Positions 1-7,360 of a stretch of 11,668 bases of DNA are shown here, one piece after another. Source of the DNA: JBCDCE01 sp039182515 (GTDB lineage Bacteria > Pseudomonadota > Alphaproteobacteria > Rhodobacterales > Rhodobacteraceae); assembly GCA_039182515.1 (NCBI GenBank), contig JBCDCE010000080.1, positions 1-11,668 on the forward strand, read 5' to 3'. A program made the translations under genes and the position numbers. The notes beneath the pieces were generated by a model that saw nothing but the letters and a program-made list of their open reading frames with translations, was not told the DNA's origin and made no database searches. Each line of letters starts with the position of its first letter. The stretch's first letter is position 1.

Positions 1-137
1 CAACGAGGTGGAGCGCCTCTTTCAAAGGCTCAAAGGCTACCGCCGCATCTTCTCAAGGTTCGAAAAGCTCGATGTCATGTACAGAGCTTTCCTGAACTTC
101 GCCCTCATCGTAGACATGATTAAGTGTTAACACGCCC
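1..137 (+). mobile_element. Right end of an IS5-family insertion sequence
   Basis: The transposase stop lies at 128-130 and is followed almost at once by reading frame belonging to the interrupted KAP gene, so the element must end within a few bases. The likely terminal inverted repeat reads inward as GGGCGTGTTAACAC (complement of 124-137), and it contains the perfect palindrome GTGTTAACAC at 124-133. The CTAA/TAA at 137-140 would fit the short TA-containing target duplication usual for several IS5 subgroups. The left end is outside the window, so neither the inverted repeat nor the target duplication can be verified; the boundary is inferred from where KAP-like coding resumes. Confidence 0.6.
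2..130 (+). CDS. IS5-family transposase, C-terminal fragment (cut by window edge)
   Basis: Only the last 42 residues are present, beginning NEVERLFQRLKGYRRI and ending VDMIKC before a TAA. The E-(6)-K spacing within VERLFQRLK, followed by an R-rich stretch, F..LD and a hydrophobic helix, is the typical end of IS4/IS5-superfamily DDE transposases: the glutamate is the third catalytic acid and the lysine belongs to the YREK signature. The DDE enzyme would cut and transfer the IS ends. The gene starts upstream of the window, so intactness cannot be judged, but the visible end has no frameshift and terminates cleanly next to the presumed inverted repeat. Confidence 0.85.
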   Translation, partial: NEVERLFQRLKGYRRIFSRFEKLDVMYRAFLNFALIVDMIKC

Positions 138-1183
138 TAATTGGCCTCATTTCAGAACTCGAAACCGCGGTTACAAAACAAGGCAAATCAGCGCAACAAA
201 ACGATTTGTTGAAGAATGCCGCAAAAATCGCGGTTGTTGGCGGACGCATATTGCTAAAAGCACTCTCAAGAGGCGTAAGCGAGGAAATTTTAGATAAACT
301 TAGCGCAGACGAAAATGAAAACGAAATCGCGAAAGCTGCGGTTCGAGCAAGTGAAAAGGAATTTGAAAAAGCAGCGGTTGCCTACATCGCACGCGACAAA
401 CAGCAAAAATCAGCGATGCAGGCGTTCCGAGCCTCGCTCATTGCCCTCACTGAACCAAATGAAAATGATCCAAAGCCTACAAAGAAACTCGTTTTTGTTG
501 TGGATGAACTGGATCGGTGCAGGCCAGACTATGCGCTGTCGGTGTTGGAAACCATAAAACACTTCTTTGCCATTCCAGGCGTACATTTTGTCTTGGGCAC
601 CAATTTGAAAATCCTAACCAAAAGTGTCTCCAGCGTCTACGGCTTGGGAGATGGGGCGGAAGGATACCTTACATAGTTTATAGATGTCGCAATGCAATTG
701 CCCAGTGAACTTTTGTCTGGAAACAACGCACGAGCAGAACTTGTAGTCTTAGAACAAAGAACTTTCGCTTACGAACTTTCACCTGGTTTTTCAGATGCGA
801 TCCGCCATTACCTTGTACGCTTGCGTCCAGAGCATCGGCTGAGTTTGCGAGAAACTTCACAGATTGTAGCGAATGCAAAGATCATCGAGGTAGCCTTTAA
901 AAACAAACGCGATGCCTGGTATTCTGTAGCTGCCGGCCTTTTAATTCTAAGGGTTGCAAAACCCGCCCTTTTTCAAAGGTTTATCGACGACACACTGCCA
1001 GCCGATTTCTACTGTGATTTGTTGATCAAGGACAAAACAACGAACCGGATTATTGAGTTTTGGCGTCATTTCTATTCAGCGCGATCAAACTCAGAAGCGG
1101 AGTCGTTTGGTTTCGAATACGAAAAACACCACCACCGTCGCACAATGCTAGACGCGATCACGCAGTTCACCACATCTCTCTAA
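131..1183 (+). pseudogene. KAP-family P-loop NTPase remnant, 5'-truncated by IS and with an internal amber stop
   Basis: One reading frame runs from the IS edge (codons from 137, LIGLISELE...) to TAA at 1181-1183, interrupted only by TAG at 674-676. Before the stop, VFVVDELDRC (Walker B, first Asp codon at 503) followed by RPDYALSVLETIKHFF and HFVLGTN is diagnostic of KAP NTPases, often membrane-associated ATPases found in bacteria and linked to phage or defence islands. After the stop, the frame continues as FIDVAMQLP, the expected continuation of the family, so a sense codon (likely AAG or CAG) mutated to TAG. Walker A and the N-terminus are missing, lost upstream or beyond the IS. Two fragments could still be translated (ATG-like starts near 206 and 692), but an active NTPase is very unlikely. 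Long frame retention outside the lesions suggests recent decay. Confidence 0.85.
674..676 (+). other. In-frame amber stop inside the KAP gene
   Basis: The TAG separates EGYLT from FIDVAMQLP with no frame change on either side. The following 169 codons stay open and family-like, so this is a nonsense point mutation and not a frameshift or a natural C-terminus. Confidence 0.8.
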
Positions 1184-1265
1184 CTGCCGTTACGGCGCAT
1201 ATGGAAGCTCGTGTTTCACGTCGCTAGGCTTAAGGGAGAGAGTTGAGCGATTAAATGGCCGCGCG
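1184..1265. other. Short convergent intergenic region
   Basis: This lies between the KAP remnant (plus) and the Sel1-repeat gene (minus). It holds a perfect 5-1-5 palindrome GCCGT-T-ACGGC at 1186-1196 directly after the KAP stop. No T-tract follows, so it is not a convincing intrinsic terminator. Nothing else is recognised. Confidence 0.4.
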
Positions 1266-3011
1266 CTATTGCGCCTCCAACTCTTTGATTTTTGCTGCAA
1301 TCCGCGGGTCACTCAATTTGCGTTTGGCATCTGCAAGACCGGCGGCTTCCGCCTCACGCAACAGCTTAAGCCCCAACACATCATCCTTGGCGGTGGAATT
1401 GGTGAGATAGATCCCAGCCAATTCACTTTTGGCCGATTGGGACCCAAGCGCCACAGCCGATTCAAAATGGTTGCGCGCGAGGGCGGTGGATTGCCGCGTG
1501 CCTTGGCCGTGCAGCTTGAAGAAGCCCTGCAAGTATTGCGCACGGTGCAAACGGGTCAGGGATCCTAATCCTTGAAGCGCTTTGTTGGCCAATTCTCTGT
1601 TCTTCTCTACACCCTGCCCAGAGATGTGTAGCTCTGCCAAAGCGAGCCTTGCAAAAGGGTCACGCCCGCGGCGGCCGTCTTGGTAGGCCTTCACCATCCG
1701 CGCCTCTGCATCTTGGGCTTGTGAGCGCGACCAATATCGACCCAACCAATAAGATGCATGCGGTATATCTTTGGCGGCGGCTTGCAAAAACGGCTCGCCT
1801 TCGTCAGCTCGGTTGGGTCCAAAGACGCCCAGATAGAGGTTAAGCCCTAGGCCAAAACGCGCAAAATTATTACCGCTTTGAGCTTCCTGCCGCAACAGGG
1901 CTTCCGCCCCTTTCACATTGCGAGCAACACCGATGCCGTTGCTCAAACGGCTGGAGTAGGCAAGCACCGCCCAATCCATATCGCGCCGCGCCATTTCGGC
2001 CTCTAAGCCTTCGACCCGTTTGAGCGCGCGCGCACTGGTATCGCCTTGTTGAATGCGTTTCGCGGCCACGCGCCAGGCGGCAATCAAGGCAGAGGGCTGT
2101 TGTTTGAACCCTAAGGGAGCAGCCTCACAGACCGGCCGCGCCAGTGTCGTGTTGATGGCGTCCCAGGGCCATGCGTAGTAAGATTTTGGCAAGTTGGGAT
2201 CGGTTGTCACGCCCGCGAGTTGCGTGCACATAGACGCCATGGCTTGCGCGACCATAATTTTTTCAAGCGTTTCGCTCTTTTCGCGCGCGACCATGAAAAC
2301 CTCACGCCCGGCGCTGCGTTCAAACCCCCGTCGTGTGAAGATGCCAATTTGGCTATCCTGACGCACAATCTCATCCAAGATCGCTAAAACCTGTGCGCTT
2401 GTGTTGGCCTTCAGGGATCTCCCCGTCGTATCGGAAATACCCGCCGCTTTTTGTGCAGTCGCCATGGCCTCATAGTCTCGAAAGAAAAACGACAGCTGTA
2501 CGGAGACAAACCGAAACCCCGAATTGCGATCATCGCGAAAGGCCCGCGCTAAGGTGTAGGTATAGCTGCCATCGGCCTTGGACGGTGCAAACTGCGCAAT
2601 GTAGTAGCCCGGCGTATCACCATAGCGGTGAAAGCTCACGGCACGCCCATCAAAAGCCCCGCCTCCGCGCTTATCTTGGTAGGGATGTACGGCGGGAGCG
2701 CCTTGCTTTGAGACTTTTCTCAGCGTGACGCCGCCAGGGCTTGTCTCAGATCGAAGAAAGAAGCTCCGCAGCAAATTTGGGGAATTCTCCACAATGTAGG
2801 GATCCCCCGAGACGTAAGGCTGGAGGCTGCTCTGCATCTCCAGCACAAGCCGCCCGTCCCCCAAGAGATCGACACCTTTTGCTGGATCAAACATCGCTTT
2901 TGGCGCTGTAACGCCGCGCAGGTCCGGCGCAGACCCAACGCCAAAGAAAAACGCTGTACTTTGCGTGCTAAAGGCACACAGCAAAACCAAAGCAAGCAAA
3001 ACACTCCGCAT
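1266..3011 (-). CDS. Secreted Sel1-like repeat (SLR/TPR-type) protein
   Basis: The predicted protein has 581 residues. The start at 3011 is chosen because AAGGAG lies 7 nt upstream and because it begins directly with a signal peptide (MRSVLLALVLLCAFSTQSTA, probable cleavage before FFFGVG). An in-frame ATG 12 codons upstream (3047) would bury that signal behind a charged leader. The N-terminal half (about 25-340) has no domain I recognise. From about 345 to 575 there are repeated helical pairs of Sel1 type, with motifs such as SNGIGVARN..GAEALLRQEA, ISGQGVEKN and LGLKLLREAEAAGLADAKRKL. Sel1 repeats are alpha-alpha superhelices that bind protein partners; a periplasmic scaffold or envelope-signalling role is likely, but the partner is unknown. 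It diverges from ettA across about 130 bp. Confidence 0.8.
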   Translation of the reverse strand: MRSVLLALVLLCAFSTQSTAFFFGVGSAPDLRGVTAPKAMFDPAKGVDLLGDGRLVLEMQSSLQPYVSGDPYIVENSPNLLRSFFLRSETSPGGVTLRKVSKQGAPAVHPYQDKRGGGAFDGRAVSFHRYGDTPGYYIAQFAPSKADGSYTYTLARAFRDDRNSGFRFVSVQLSFFFRDYEAMATAQKAAGISDTTGRSLKANTSAQVLAILDEIVRQDSQIGIFTRRGFERSAGREVFMVAREKSETLEKIMVAQAMASMCTQLAGVTTDPNLPKSYYAWPWDAINTTLARPVCEAAPLGFKQQPSALIAAWRVAAKRIQQGDTSARALKRVEGLEAEMARRDMDWAVLAYSSRLSNGIGVARNVKGAEALLRQEAQSGNNFARFGLGLNLYLGVFGPNRADEGEPFLQAAAKDIPHASYWLGRYWSRSQAQDAEARMVKAYQDGRRGRDPFARLALAELHISGQGVEKNRELANKALQGLGSLTRLHRAQYLQGFFKLHGQGTRQSTALARNHFESAVALGSQSAKSELAGIYLTNSTAKDDVLGLKLLREAEAAGLADAKRKLSDPRIAAKIKELEAQ

Positions 3012-3018
3012 CAAATCG

Positions 3019-3024
3019 CTCCTT
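3019..3024 (-). promoter_or_regulatory. Ribosome binding site of the Sel1-repeat gene
   Basis: On the minus strand AAGGAG stands 7 nt before the ATG at 3011. It fixes the start there and rules against the longer reading from 3047. Confidence 0.75.
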
Positions 3025-3129
3025 AAAATACGCCAAGCGACTCGCATCGCTTTTGCTAAAGCTTGCAGATGGGCATTGCCGGGTGCAAGCGGCTGTCTTA
3101 CATGCTAGCAGCAAATCCTGACCTTTACC
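3025..3129. promoter_or_regulatory. Divergent promoter region of the Sel1-repeat gene and ettA
   Basis: About 130 bp separates two divergent start codons, so both promoters should lie here. A weak sigma70-like pair on the plus strand reads TTGCCG, 17 nt, TACATG, but the match is poor. A short inverted repeat GCTTT-TGCT-AAAGC is visible around 3049-3062. No operator can be assigned. Confidence 0.35.
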
Positions 3130-3133
3130 GGAG
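3130..3133 (+). promoter_or_regulatory. Ribosome binding site of ettA
   Basis: GGAG lies 7 nt before the ATG at 3141 and decides the start against the in-frame upstream ATGs at 3063, 3069 and 3102. Confidence 0.7.
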
Positions 3134-3140
3134 CGAACCC

Positions 3141-4796
3141 ATGGCCGCCTATCAATACGTCTATCACATGGATGGAGTGTCCAAGACTTATCCAGGTGGC
3201 AAAAAGGTCTTTGAAAATATCCGTCTGAGCTTTTTGCCTGGGGTCAAGATCGGCGTCGTGGGGGTCAACGGTACGGGTAAGTCCTCCTTGATGCGCATCA
3301 TGGCGGGCCTCGACAAAGACTTCCAAGGGGAGGCTTGGGCCGCAGAAGGCGCAAAGGTCGGTTATTTGCCGCAAGAGCCCGAGCTTGATGCGAGCCTCGA
3401 TGTGCGCGGCAATGTTATGCTGGGCGTTAAAGCCAAAAAAGACGTGCTGGATCGCTACAATGAGCTGGCGATGAACTATTCCGATGAGACGGCCGATGAG
3501 ATGGCGCAGCTCCAAGATGAGATCGACGCCCAAAACCTCTGGGATCTCGACGCCCAGATCGACATCGCCATGGAGGCCCTGCGCTGCCCGCCTGATGAGG
3601 CGCAAGTAGAGAGCCTGTCTGGGGGTGAGAAACGTCGCGTGGCGCTTTGCCAATTGCTCCTCGAAGCACCCGATATGCTGCTTCTCGACGAGCCCACCAA
3701 CCACCTCGACGCTGAAACCATCGCATGGCTGCAAAATCACCTGATTGCGTACAAAGGCACCTGTCTGATTGTGACACACGACCGCTATTTCCTAGACGAT
3801 ATCACGGGCTGGATCCTCGAGCTCGACCGTGGCTCTGGCATTCCTTACGAAGGCAATTACTCCGCCTGGCTCGAACAAAAGGCCAAACGGCTGGAGCGCG
3901 AGGCCAAAGAAGACAAGTCCAAACAAAAAACGCTGGAACGCGAACTTGAATGGATCCGCGCAGGCACCAAAGCGCGCCAAGCCAAAGGTAAGGCCCGGAT
4001 CAATGCCTATAACGAGATGGCCAATCAGTCTGAGAAAGAAAAGGTTGGCCGGGCGCAGATCATCATTCCAAACGGGCCCCGCCTGGGCTCCAAGGTCATT
4101 GAGGTCGAAAACCTACAAAAAGCTTACGGCGACAAGCTCCTCATCGAAGACTTGAGCTTTTCTCTTCCACCGGGCGGCATCGTGGGCGTGATTGGCCCCA
4201 ACGGCGCGGGTAAATCCACGCTCTTTCGCATGCTCACGGGTCAAGAACAGCCCGACAGCGGCTCAGTCAGCTATGGCGACACAGTTCAGCTCTCGTACGT
4301 GGATCAATCTCGCGACGCTTTGAATGCAGAGGCAACTGTCTGGGAAGAGATTTCCGACGGTGGCGAGATCATCCAACTGGGTGAGGCGCAGATGAACAGC
4401 CGGGCCTATTGCTCGTCGTTCAACTTCAAAGGCGGCGATCAGCAAAAGAAAGTGGGTCTGCTCTCGGGCGGGGAACGCAACCGTGTTCATATGGCCAAAC
4501 TCTTAAAGTCTGGTGGCAATGTACTCCTGCTCGACGAGCCTACCAACGATTTGGATGTGGAAACGCTGCGCGCGCTTGAAGACGCCGTGGAAAATTTCGC
4601 TGGCTGCGCCGTGATCATCTCGCACGACCGCTTCTTCTTGGACCGCTTGTGCACGCATATCTTGGCCTTTGAAGGCGACGCGCATGTAGAATGGTTCGAA
4701 GGCAATTTTGAAGACTACGAAGAAGACAAAAAACGCCGTCTCGGCCCGGATGCTCTGGAACCCAAGCGCGTTAAATACAAAAAGTTTGTGCGTTAG
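3141..4796 (+). CDS. ettA: Energy-dependent translational throttle protein EttA (ABC-F ATPase)
   Basis: The protein is 551 residues, close to the roughly 555 of the E. coli protein. It has two complete ABC domains and no membrane segments. Domain 1: Walker A GVNGTGKSS at 41-49, signature LSGGE at 159-163, Walker B LLLDEPTNHLD with the catalytic Asp-Glu at 183-184. Domain 2: Walker A GPNGAGKST at 352-360, LSGGE at 441-445, LLLDEPTNDLD with Asp-Glu at 465-466. The charged linker between them (about 240-325) includes LEWIRAGTKARQAKGKARI, typical of EttA. By family knowledge EttA binds the ribosomal E site and gates entry into the elongation cycle according to ATP/ADP. The start follows GGAG at 7 nt and gives MAAYQYVYHMDGVSKTY, the conserved N-terminus; an in-frame ATG at 3063 is rejected. 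It ends convergently, its stop overlapping the next gene's stop. Confidence 0.97.
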   Translation: MAAYQYVYHMDGVSKTYPGGKKVFENIRLSFLPGVKIGVVGVNGTGKSSLMRIMAGLDKDFQGEAWAAEGAKVGYLPQEPELDASLDVRGNVMLGVKAKKDVLDRYNELAMNYSDETADEMAQLQDEIDAQNLWDLDAQIDIAMEALRCPPDEAQVESLSGGEKRRVALCQLLLEAPDMLLLDEPTNHLDAETIAWLQNHLIAYKGTCLIVTHDRYFLDDITGWILELDRGSGIPYEGNYSAWLEQKAKRLEREAKEDKSKQKTLERELEWIRAGTKARQAKGKARINAYNEMANQSEKEKVGRAQIIIPNGPRLGSKVIEVENLQKAYGDKLLIEDLSFSLPPGGIVGVIGPNGAGKSTLFRMLTGQEQPDSGSVSYGDTVQLSYVDQSRDALNAEATVWEEISDGGEIIQLGEAQMNSRAYCSSFNFKGGDQQKKVGLLSGGERNRVHMAKLLKSGGNVLLLDEPTNDLDVETLRALEDAVENFAGCAVIISHDRFFLDRLCTHILAFEGDAHVEWFEGNFEDYEEDKKRRLGPDALEPKRVKYKKFVR

Positions 4797-5275
4797 CTGT
4801 CGTAAACGACCGAGGCAAAGCGGGCGTTCACACCAATTACCTTGTGGATGATATAGACGGAGAAAAAGGCGATTGCGCCTAAGGATGCCAGGGTCAAAAG
4901 GCCGGAGATTTTCTTCTGAGTTGCCCAGTCAGCCCGGTCCCCAAGTGCGATTGCCCAATCACTAATCGTCGGATCTAAATCTGTTAAAATTGCCAAGATA
5001 AGGGCAAAGAAAACAGGGAAAAGATAGAGCACAATCGTAAAGAGCGCCGCTTTCTTGATGGCTTTTGGATAGCCGCAGATTTCGTCTCTCAGGGTTTGTG
5101 CAGCGTCGGATTCATACTTGTATTCGACCTCTGGGCCAGTTTTAGCTGGGTCGGGTTTGGCGAAAAGAGCGGCCATCATTGTTCCAAGTAGCGAACAGGA
5201 TCCGACCGTCAAAATACAAAGCGTGATGACCACAGCAACAACCGCTGCTACGGAAATAAAAACTGTTAAATTCAA
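4793..5275 (-). CDS. Hypothetical inner-membrane protein, about three TM segments, TTG start
   Basis: The protein has 160 residues and no recognised family. Hydrophobic segments lie at about 4-37 (including VAAVVAVVITLCILTVG), 76-98 (AALFTIVLYLFPVFFALILAI) and 124-147 (ISGLLTLASLGAIAFFSVYII), with a charged loop of about 38-75 between the first two. The start is TTG at 5275, preceded at 4 nt by a run of six G. It is the only start that keeps the whole first membrane segment. It begins 20 bp after the stop of the 231-residue gene, so the two probably form one operon and may form a complex. Its stop overlaps the ettA stop on the other strand, leaving no room for a terminator between them. Confidence 0.65.
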   Translation of the reverse strand: MNLTVFISVAAVVAVVITLCILTVGSCSLLGTMMAALFAKPDPAKTGPEVEYKYESDAAQTLRDEICGYPKAIKKAALFTIVLYLFPVFFALILAILTDLDPTISDWAIALGDRADWATQKKISGLLTLASLGAIAFFSVYIIHKVIGVNARFASVVYDS

Positions 5276-5295
5276 AATACCCCCCGAACGGATAG

Positions 5296-5991
5296 CTACG
5301 CGGCTTGAGGCACGTCTCTGTTAGTCCATTCGTTTAGATTGAATTGTGTGGAATTTTCAAGAAGTTTTGCAACCTTAGCGTCAACCTCATCAAAGAGCAC
5401 ACGGTCATCGCCTTGCATGTCAACCGGGGGAACAAAGAGCACACCATAGGCGTGTTTGGCGCCTGGGGGATGGTTCCCTTCCAACCACAAAACGTCTCCT
5501 TGGTCTGAGGAGGCAACCGTCGGATGCTTGGTCGAGAATTCCGTTGCAATGTCCTGCGCGTCTTCGCTGGCATTTTCCCAATCAAAAAGCCAAAACTCGA
5601 TCGCAAGGTTTTCACGCTCAACAACCTTTGCAGCCTCGAGAATATTCTGGGCGATTGCCTGTTGATCACGCGCCACAAAGACATAGGACAGCCTGCCATT
5701 GCGGGCCGTCGCTTTGCGCAGCACGTTCAGCAAGACCAAGTTGTGAACGGTCTTAAAATAGGACCCATCGTATCCGACCATTTTGCAAAAGGCGTTTTTT
5801 AACTCCAAAGCATCAAGCCGGAGCTTCAGGTCAGTAGAACACGCAACGATTTTGAGATACTCTTTCCGAATAGGCTTGTGCTCGGCGAAACGAACCTCCG
5901 CAGAGTTCAGCTTGATACGTTCGGCAGAAAACAACTTCTTAAGCAAATACCACGCGACCAGCGCGCCTACGACAAATGCAATTAATTCCAT
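5296..5991 (-). CDS. Hypothetical membrane-anchored protein (231 aa)
   Basis: A single N-terminal hydrophobic helix (residues 2-17, MELIAFVVGALVAWYLL) followed by KK suggests an inner-membrane anchor with a large cytoplasmic domain (N-out). The soluble part (20-231) is charged and mixed alpha/beta, with a helical region to about 60 and strands such as RLSYVFVARD, LAIEFWLFDW and AYGVLFVPPV. I recognise no catalytic motif or family. The start is well supported: GGAGG stands 7 nt upstream of the ATG. It is the first gene of a two-gene minus-strand unit with the 160-residue membrane protein downstream; a joint function is an inference from spacing. Confidence 0.7.
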   Translation of the reverse strand: MELIAFVVGALVAWYLLKKLFSAERIKLNSAEVRFAEHKPIRKEYLKIVACSTDLKLRLDALELKNAFCKMVGYDGSYFKTVHNLVLLNVLRKATARNGRLSYVFVARDQQAIAQNILEAAKVVERENLAIEFWLFDWENASEDAQDIATEFSTKHPTVASSDQGDVLWLEGNHPPGAKHAYGVLFVPPVDMQGDDRVLFDEVDAKVAKLLENSTQFNLNEWTNRDVPQAA

Positions 5992-6461
5992 AGCAACGCC
6001 TCCATGGTCCGCAACTTAACCCACGACTTACCCGTCTCCGTAGCAAGCGGCAGAACGGAAGGCCCCCCCAGCGTTATATTTATCATTGCGTCTATGAGTC
6101 GCATATTGCTGTAATCCTGTCAATTTTTGCTAAATCTTGCGCGCGGATTGTCGGGGAAAATTCTCGAAATTCCCTTAACACGGCGCTCAGATCGAGATTT
6201 CGCCCTAGCCTATTGGGCTATTTTGGCATTTTTAGGGGTGGCCCGGCATCTGTGAGCACAGCGGCTCAGGAACCTCTTACATCTCTCAGATAGGCACGGT
6301 TCGGCCTCAATACCACCCATTTTGGTGGATTTTACAGCCGTCACATTTGGGCCACAATTCGCCACATTTAACACGAATGAGCGACAATCAGCCGATTTTC
6401 CATTGATTGGACACGTTTAGGAGACCATCCTTGACGTGCATTCAATCGGAGGGGGAGACAG
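5992..6461. promoter_or_regulatory. Divergent 470-bp intergenic region with short repeats
   Basis: No convincing gene is seen. It must hold promoters for the minus-strand membrane operon and for the first VPLPA-CTERM gene. Visible structure: small inverted repeats TAGCC-tattg-GGCTA followed by TTTT (6206-6224), TGAGC-acagcg-GCTCA (6253-6268) and CCACC-cattt(t)-GGTGG (6313-6328), then three CACA(A/T)TT copies in near-helical phase (6342-6369). Runs of C occur near 6063-6069. Start support for the downstream gene is a long purine run, GGAGGGGGAG, just before its ATG. No clear sigma70 pair was found. Confidence 0.5.
6341..6369 (+). repeat. Three phased CACATTT-like repeats upstream of the first VPLPA-CTERM gene
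   Basis: TCACATTT (6341-6348), CCACAATT (6352-6359) and CCACATTT (6362-6369) begin 11 and 10 bp apart, one DNA turn each. They lie about 95-120 bp before the ATG. Such phasing is typical of cooperative binding of a regulator to one face of DNA. A related CACATTTTGGGC occurs upstream of the second copy. Confidence 0.4.
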
Positions 6462-7244
6462 ATGAGACATTGGAGGAACGCCGCATGCGCGGCAGCCCTT
6501 GCGCTTCTGCCAGCGCAGGCACTGGCCGTGACCTATGGGACCTACGCGACAACCGGATACAATGAAGCTGTGGATCCAGCATCGCCGCGCGGGCTGTGGT
6601 TCAACTCATTTCTGCAAGATGGCATGGGCAACACGCTGACATCGCTTGACGATTGGCGTTGGAATATCTCGGGCGGCACCTTCACGTACCGTGCGGATGA
6701 AACCGCCAGCTTCGAAGCTCTGGCAAGCCATGACACCGATAGCTCCCTGCAGTTGATGATCACCCTGGAGCTCGAAGGCATCTCTTCGGTGGGGCAAGCG
6801 GGCTATTGCCAATATGATGGCGGCCGCCAAGCCTGTGATGGCTCCGAAGCCTCAGCGGCCCAAGACATCTCTGACTGGAGGTATTTTAACCTTGTCTCCG
6901 GAACGATGACCGGCGCGGGTGGCATGGCGGGTGTCTCGATGACATTGTCCGACTTCACGCTCGGCATTCACCCGCCCCAGATTGGCATCGGGGGCAATGC
7001 GCGCGTGCGCGACACACTGGGCTTTTCAACTTGGTTTGCCTGGGACGCAGGCGGCACCACACCGGCAGATCCCAACTACAGCATCCTAGACAACAACGCC
7101 CTGATCACCGGCATTCATGGTGATATCAACGTCAACTTGACCCTGCAGCCCTCGATTGTGCCTTTGCCAGCGGCCTCCCTGGCGCTGCTGACAGGCCTAG
7201 GGCTTCTCGGACTGATGGGTGTGCGGCGTCGCAGCTGGGTCTAA
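6462..7244 (+). CDS. VPLPA-CTERM sorting domain protein, copy 1 (most diverged)
   Basis: The protein has 260 residues. A Sec signal peptide covers residues 1-22 (ending AQALA, before VTYG), and the C-terminal tail at 233-260 is VPLPA, a hydrophobic helix, then RRR. This tripartite tail is the VPLPA variant of PEP-CTERM, recognised in Rhodobacterales-type bacteria by a dedicated exosortase that cleaves and processes surface proteins. The middle matches copies 2 and 3: a two-cysteine loop (GYC then C ten residues on), DISDWRYF, LVSGTMT, a DFT.G.H.PQ.G block and HGDINVNL before the tail. It lacks the RPVFDT residues of the others and has a longer Cys loop. No enzymatic motif is seen; a secreted beta-rich surface or matrix protein is the best guess. 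GGAGGGGGAG precedes the ATG. Confidence 0.85.
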   Translation: MRHWRNAACAAALALLPAQALAVTYGTYATTGYNEAVDPASPRGLWFNSFLQDGMGNTLTSLDDWRWNISGGTFTYRADETASFEALASHDTDSSLQLMITLELEGISSVGQAGYCQYDGGRQACDGSEASAAQDISDWRYFNLVSGTMTGAGGMAGVSMTLSDFTLGIHPPQIGIGGNARVRDTLGFSTWFAWDAGGTTPADPNYSILDNNALITGIHGDINVNLTLQPSIVPLPAASLALLTGLGLLGLMGVRRRSWV

Positions 7245-7273
7245 GCTCCGACCGGCTTCGTCCCGCACACTTG

Positions 7274-7306
7274 CGCGCGCGCCTTTGGTTTTGACGGGCG
7301 CGCGCG
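7274..7306 (+). terminator. Hairpin with T-rich tail after VPLPA-CTERM copy 1
   Basis: CGCGCGCGCC (7274-7283) pairs perfectly with GGCGCGCGCG (7297-7306) around a 13-nt loop. A strongly pyrimidine-rich tail follows, with T-runs at 7323-7331 and 7342-7346. The stem is 10 bp and all G/C. The first T-run is about 16 nt away, which is far for a canonical intrinsic terminator. Confidence 0.6.
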
Positions 7307-7318
7307 TATCTATTTCTG

Positions 7319-7347
7319 GGCTTTCTTTTTTTCTAGGCTTTCTTTTT
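7319..7347 (+). repeat. 12-bp direct repeat GGCTTTCTTTTT
   Basis: The copies lie at 7319-7330 and 7336-7347, 17 bp apart, in the convergent gap between copy 1 and the BrnA-like gene. It may be a slippage product in the terminator tail or a simple low-complexity coincidence. Confidence 0.5.
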
Positions 7348-7360
7348 CTGGTTTGTCTTT

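Noticed and set aside
3012..3047. Longer N-terminus of the Sel1-repeat protein from 3047
   Set aside because: It would put a basic leader before a clear signal peptide, and the AAGGAG site is placed for the ATG at 3011.
3105..3779. Long minus-strand open frame opposite ettA (224 codons)
   Set aside because: It is antisense to a certain ettA gene, its sequence resembles no protein family, and it has no ribosome binding site; it is a shadow of ettA codon bias.
6118..6123. TTGACA on the minus strand as a -35 box for the membrane operon
   Set aside because: No acceptable -10 hexamer lies 16-18 nt downstream; the nearest TATAAC is about 39 nt away.
6206..6224. Mini hairpin TAGCC/GGCTA with TTTT as a terminator
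   Set aside because: The stem is only 5 bp and no plus-strand gene precedes it; it is not a convincing terminator.
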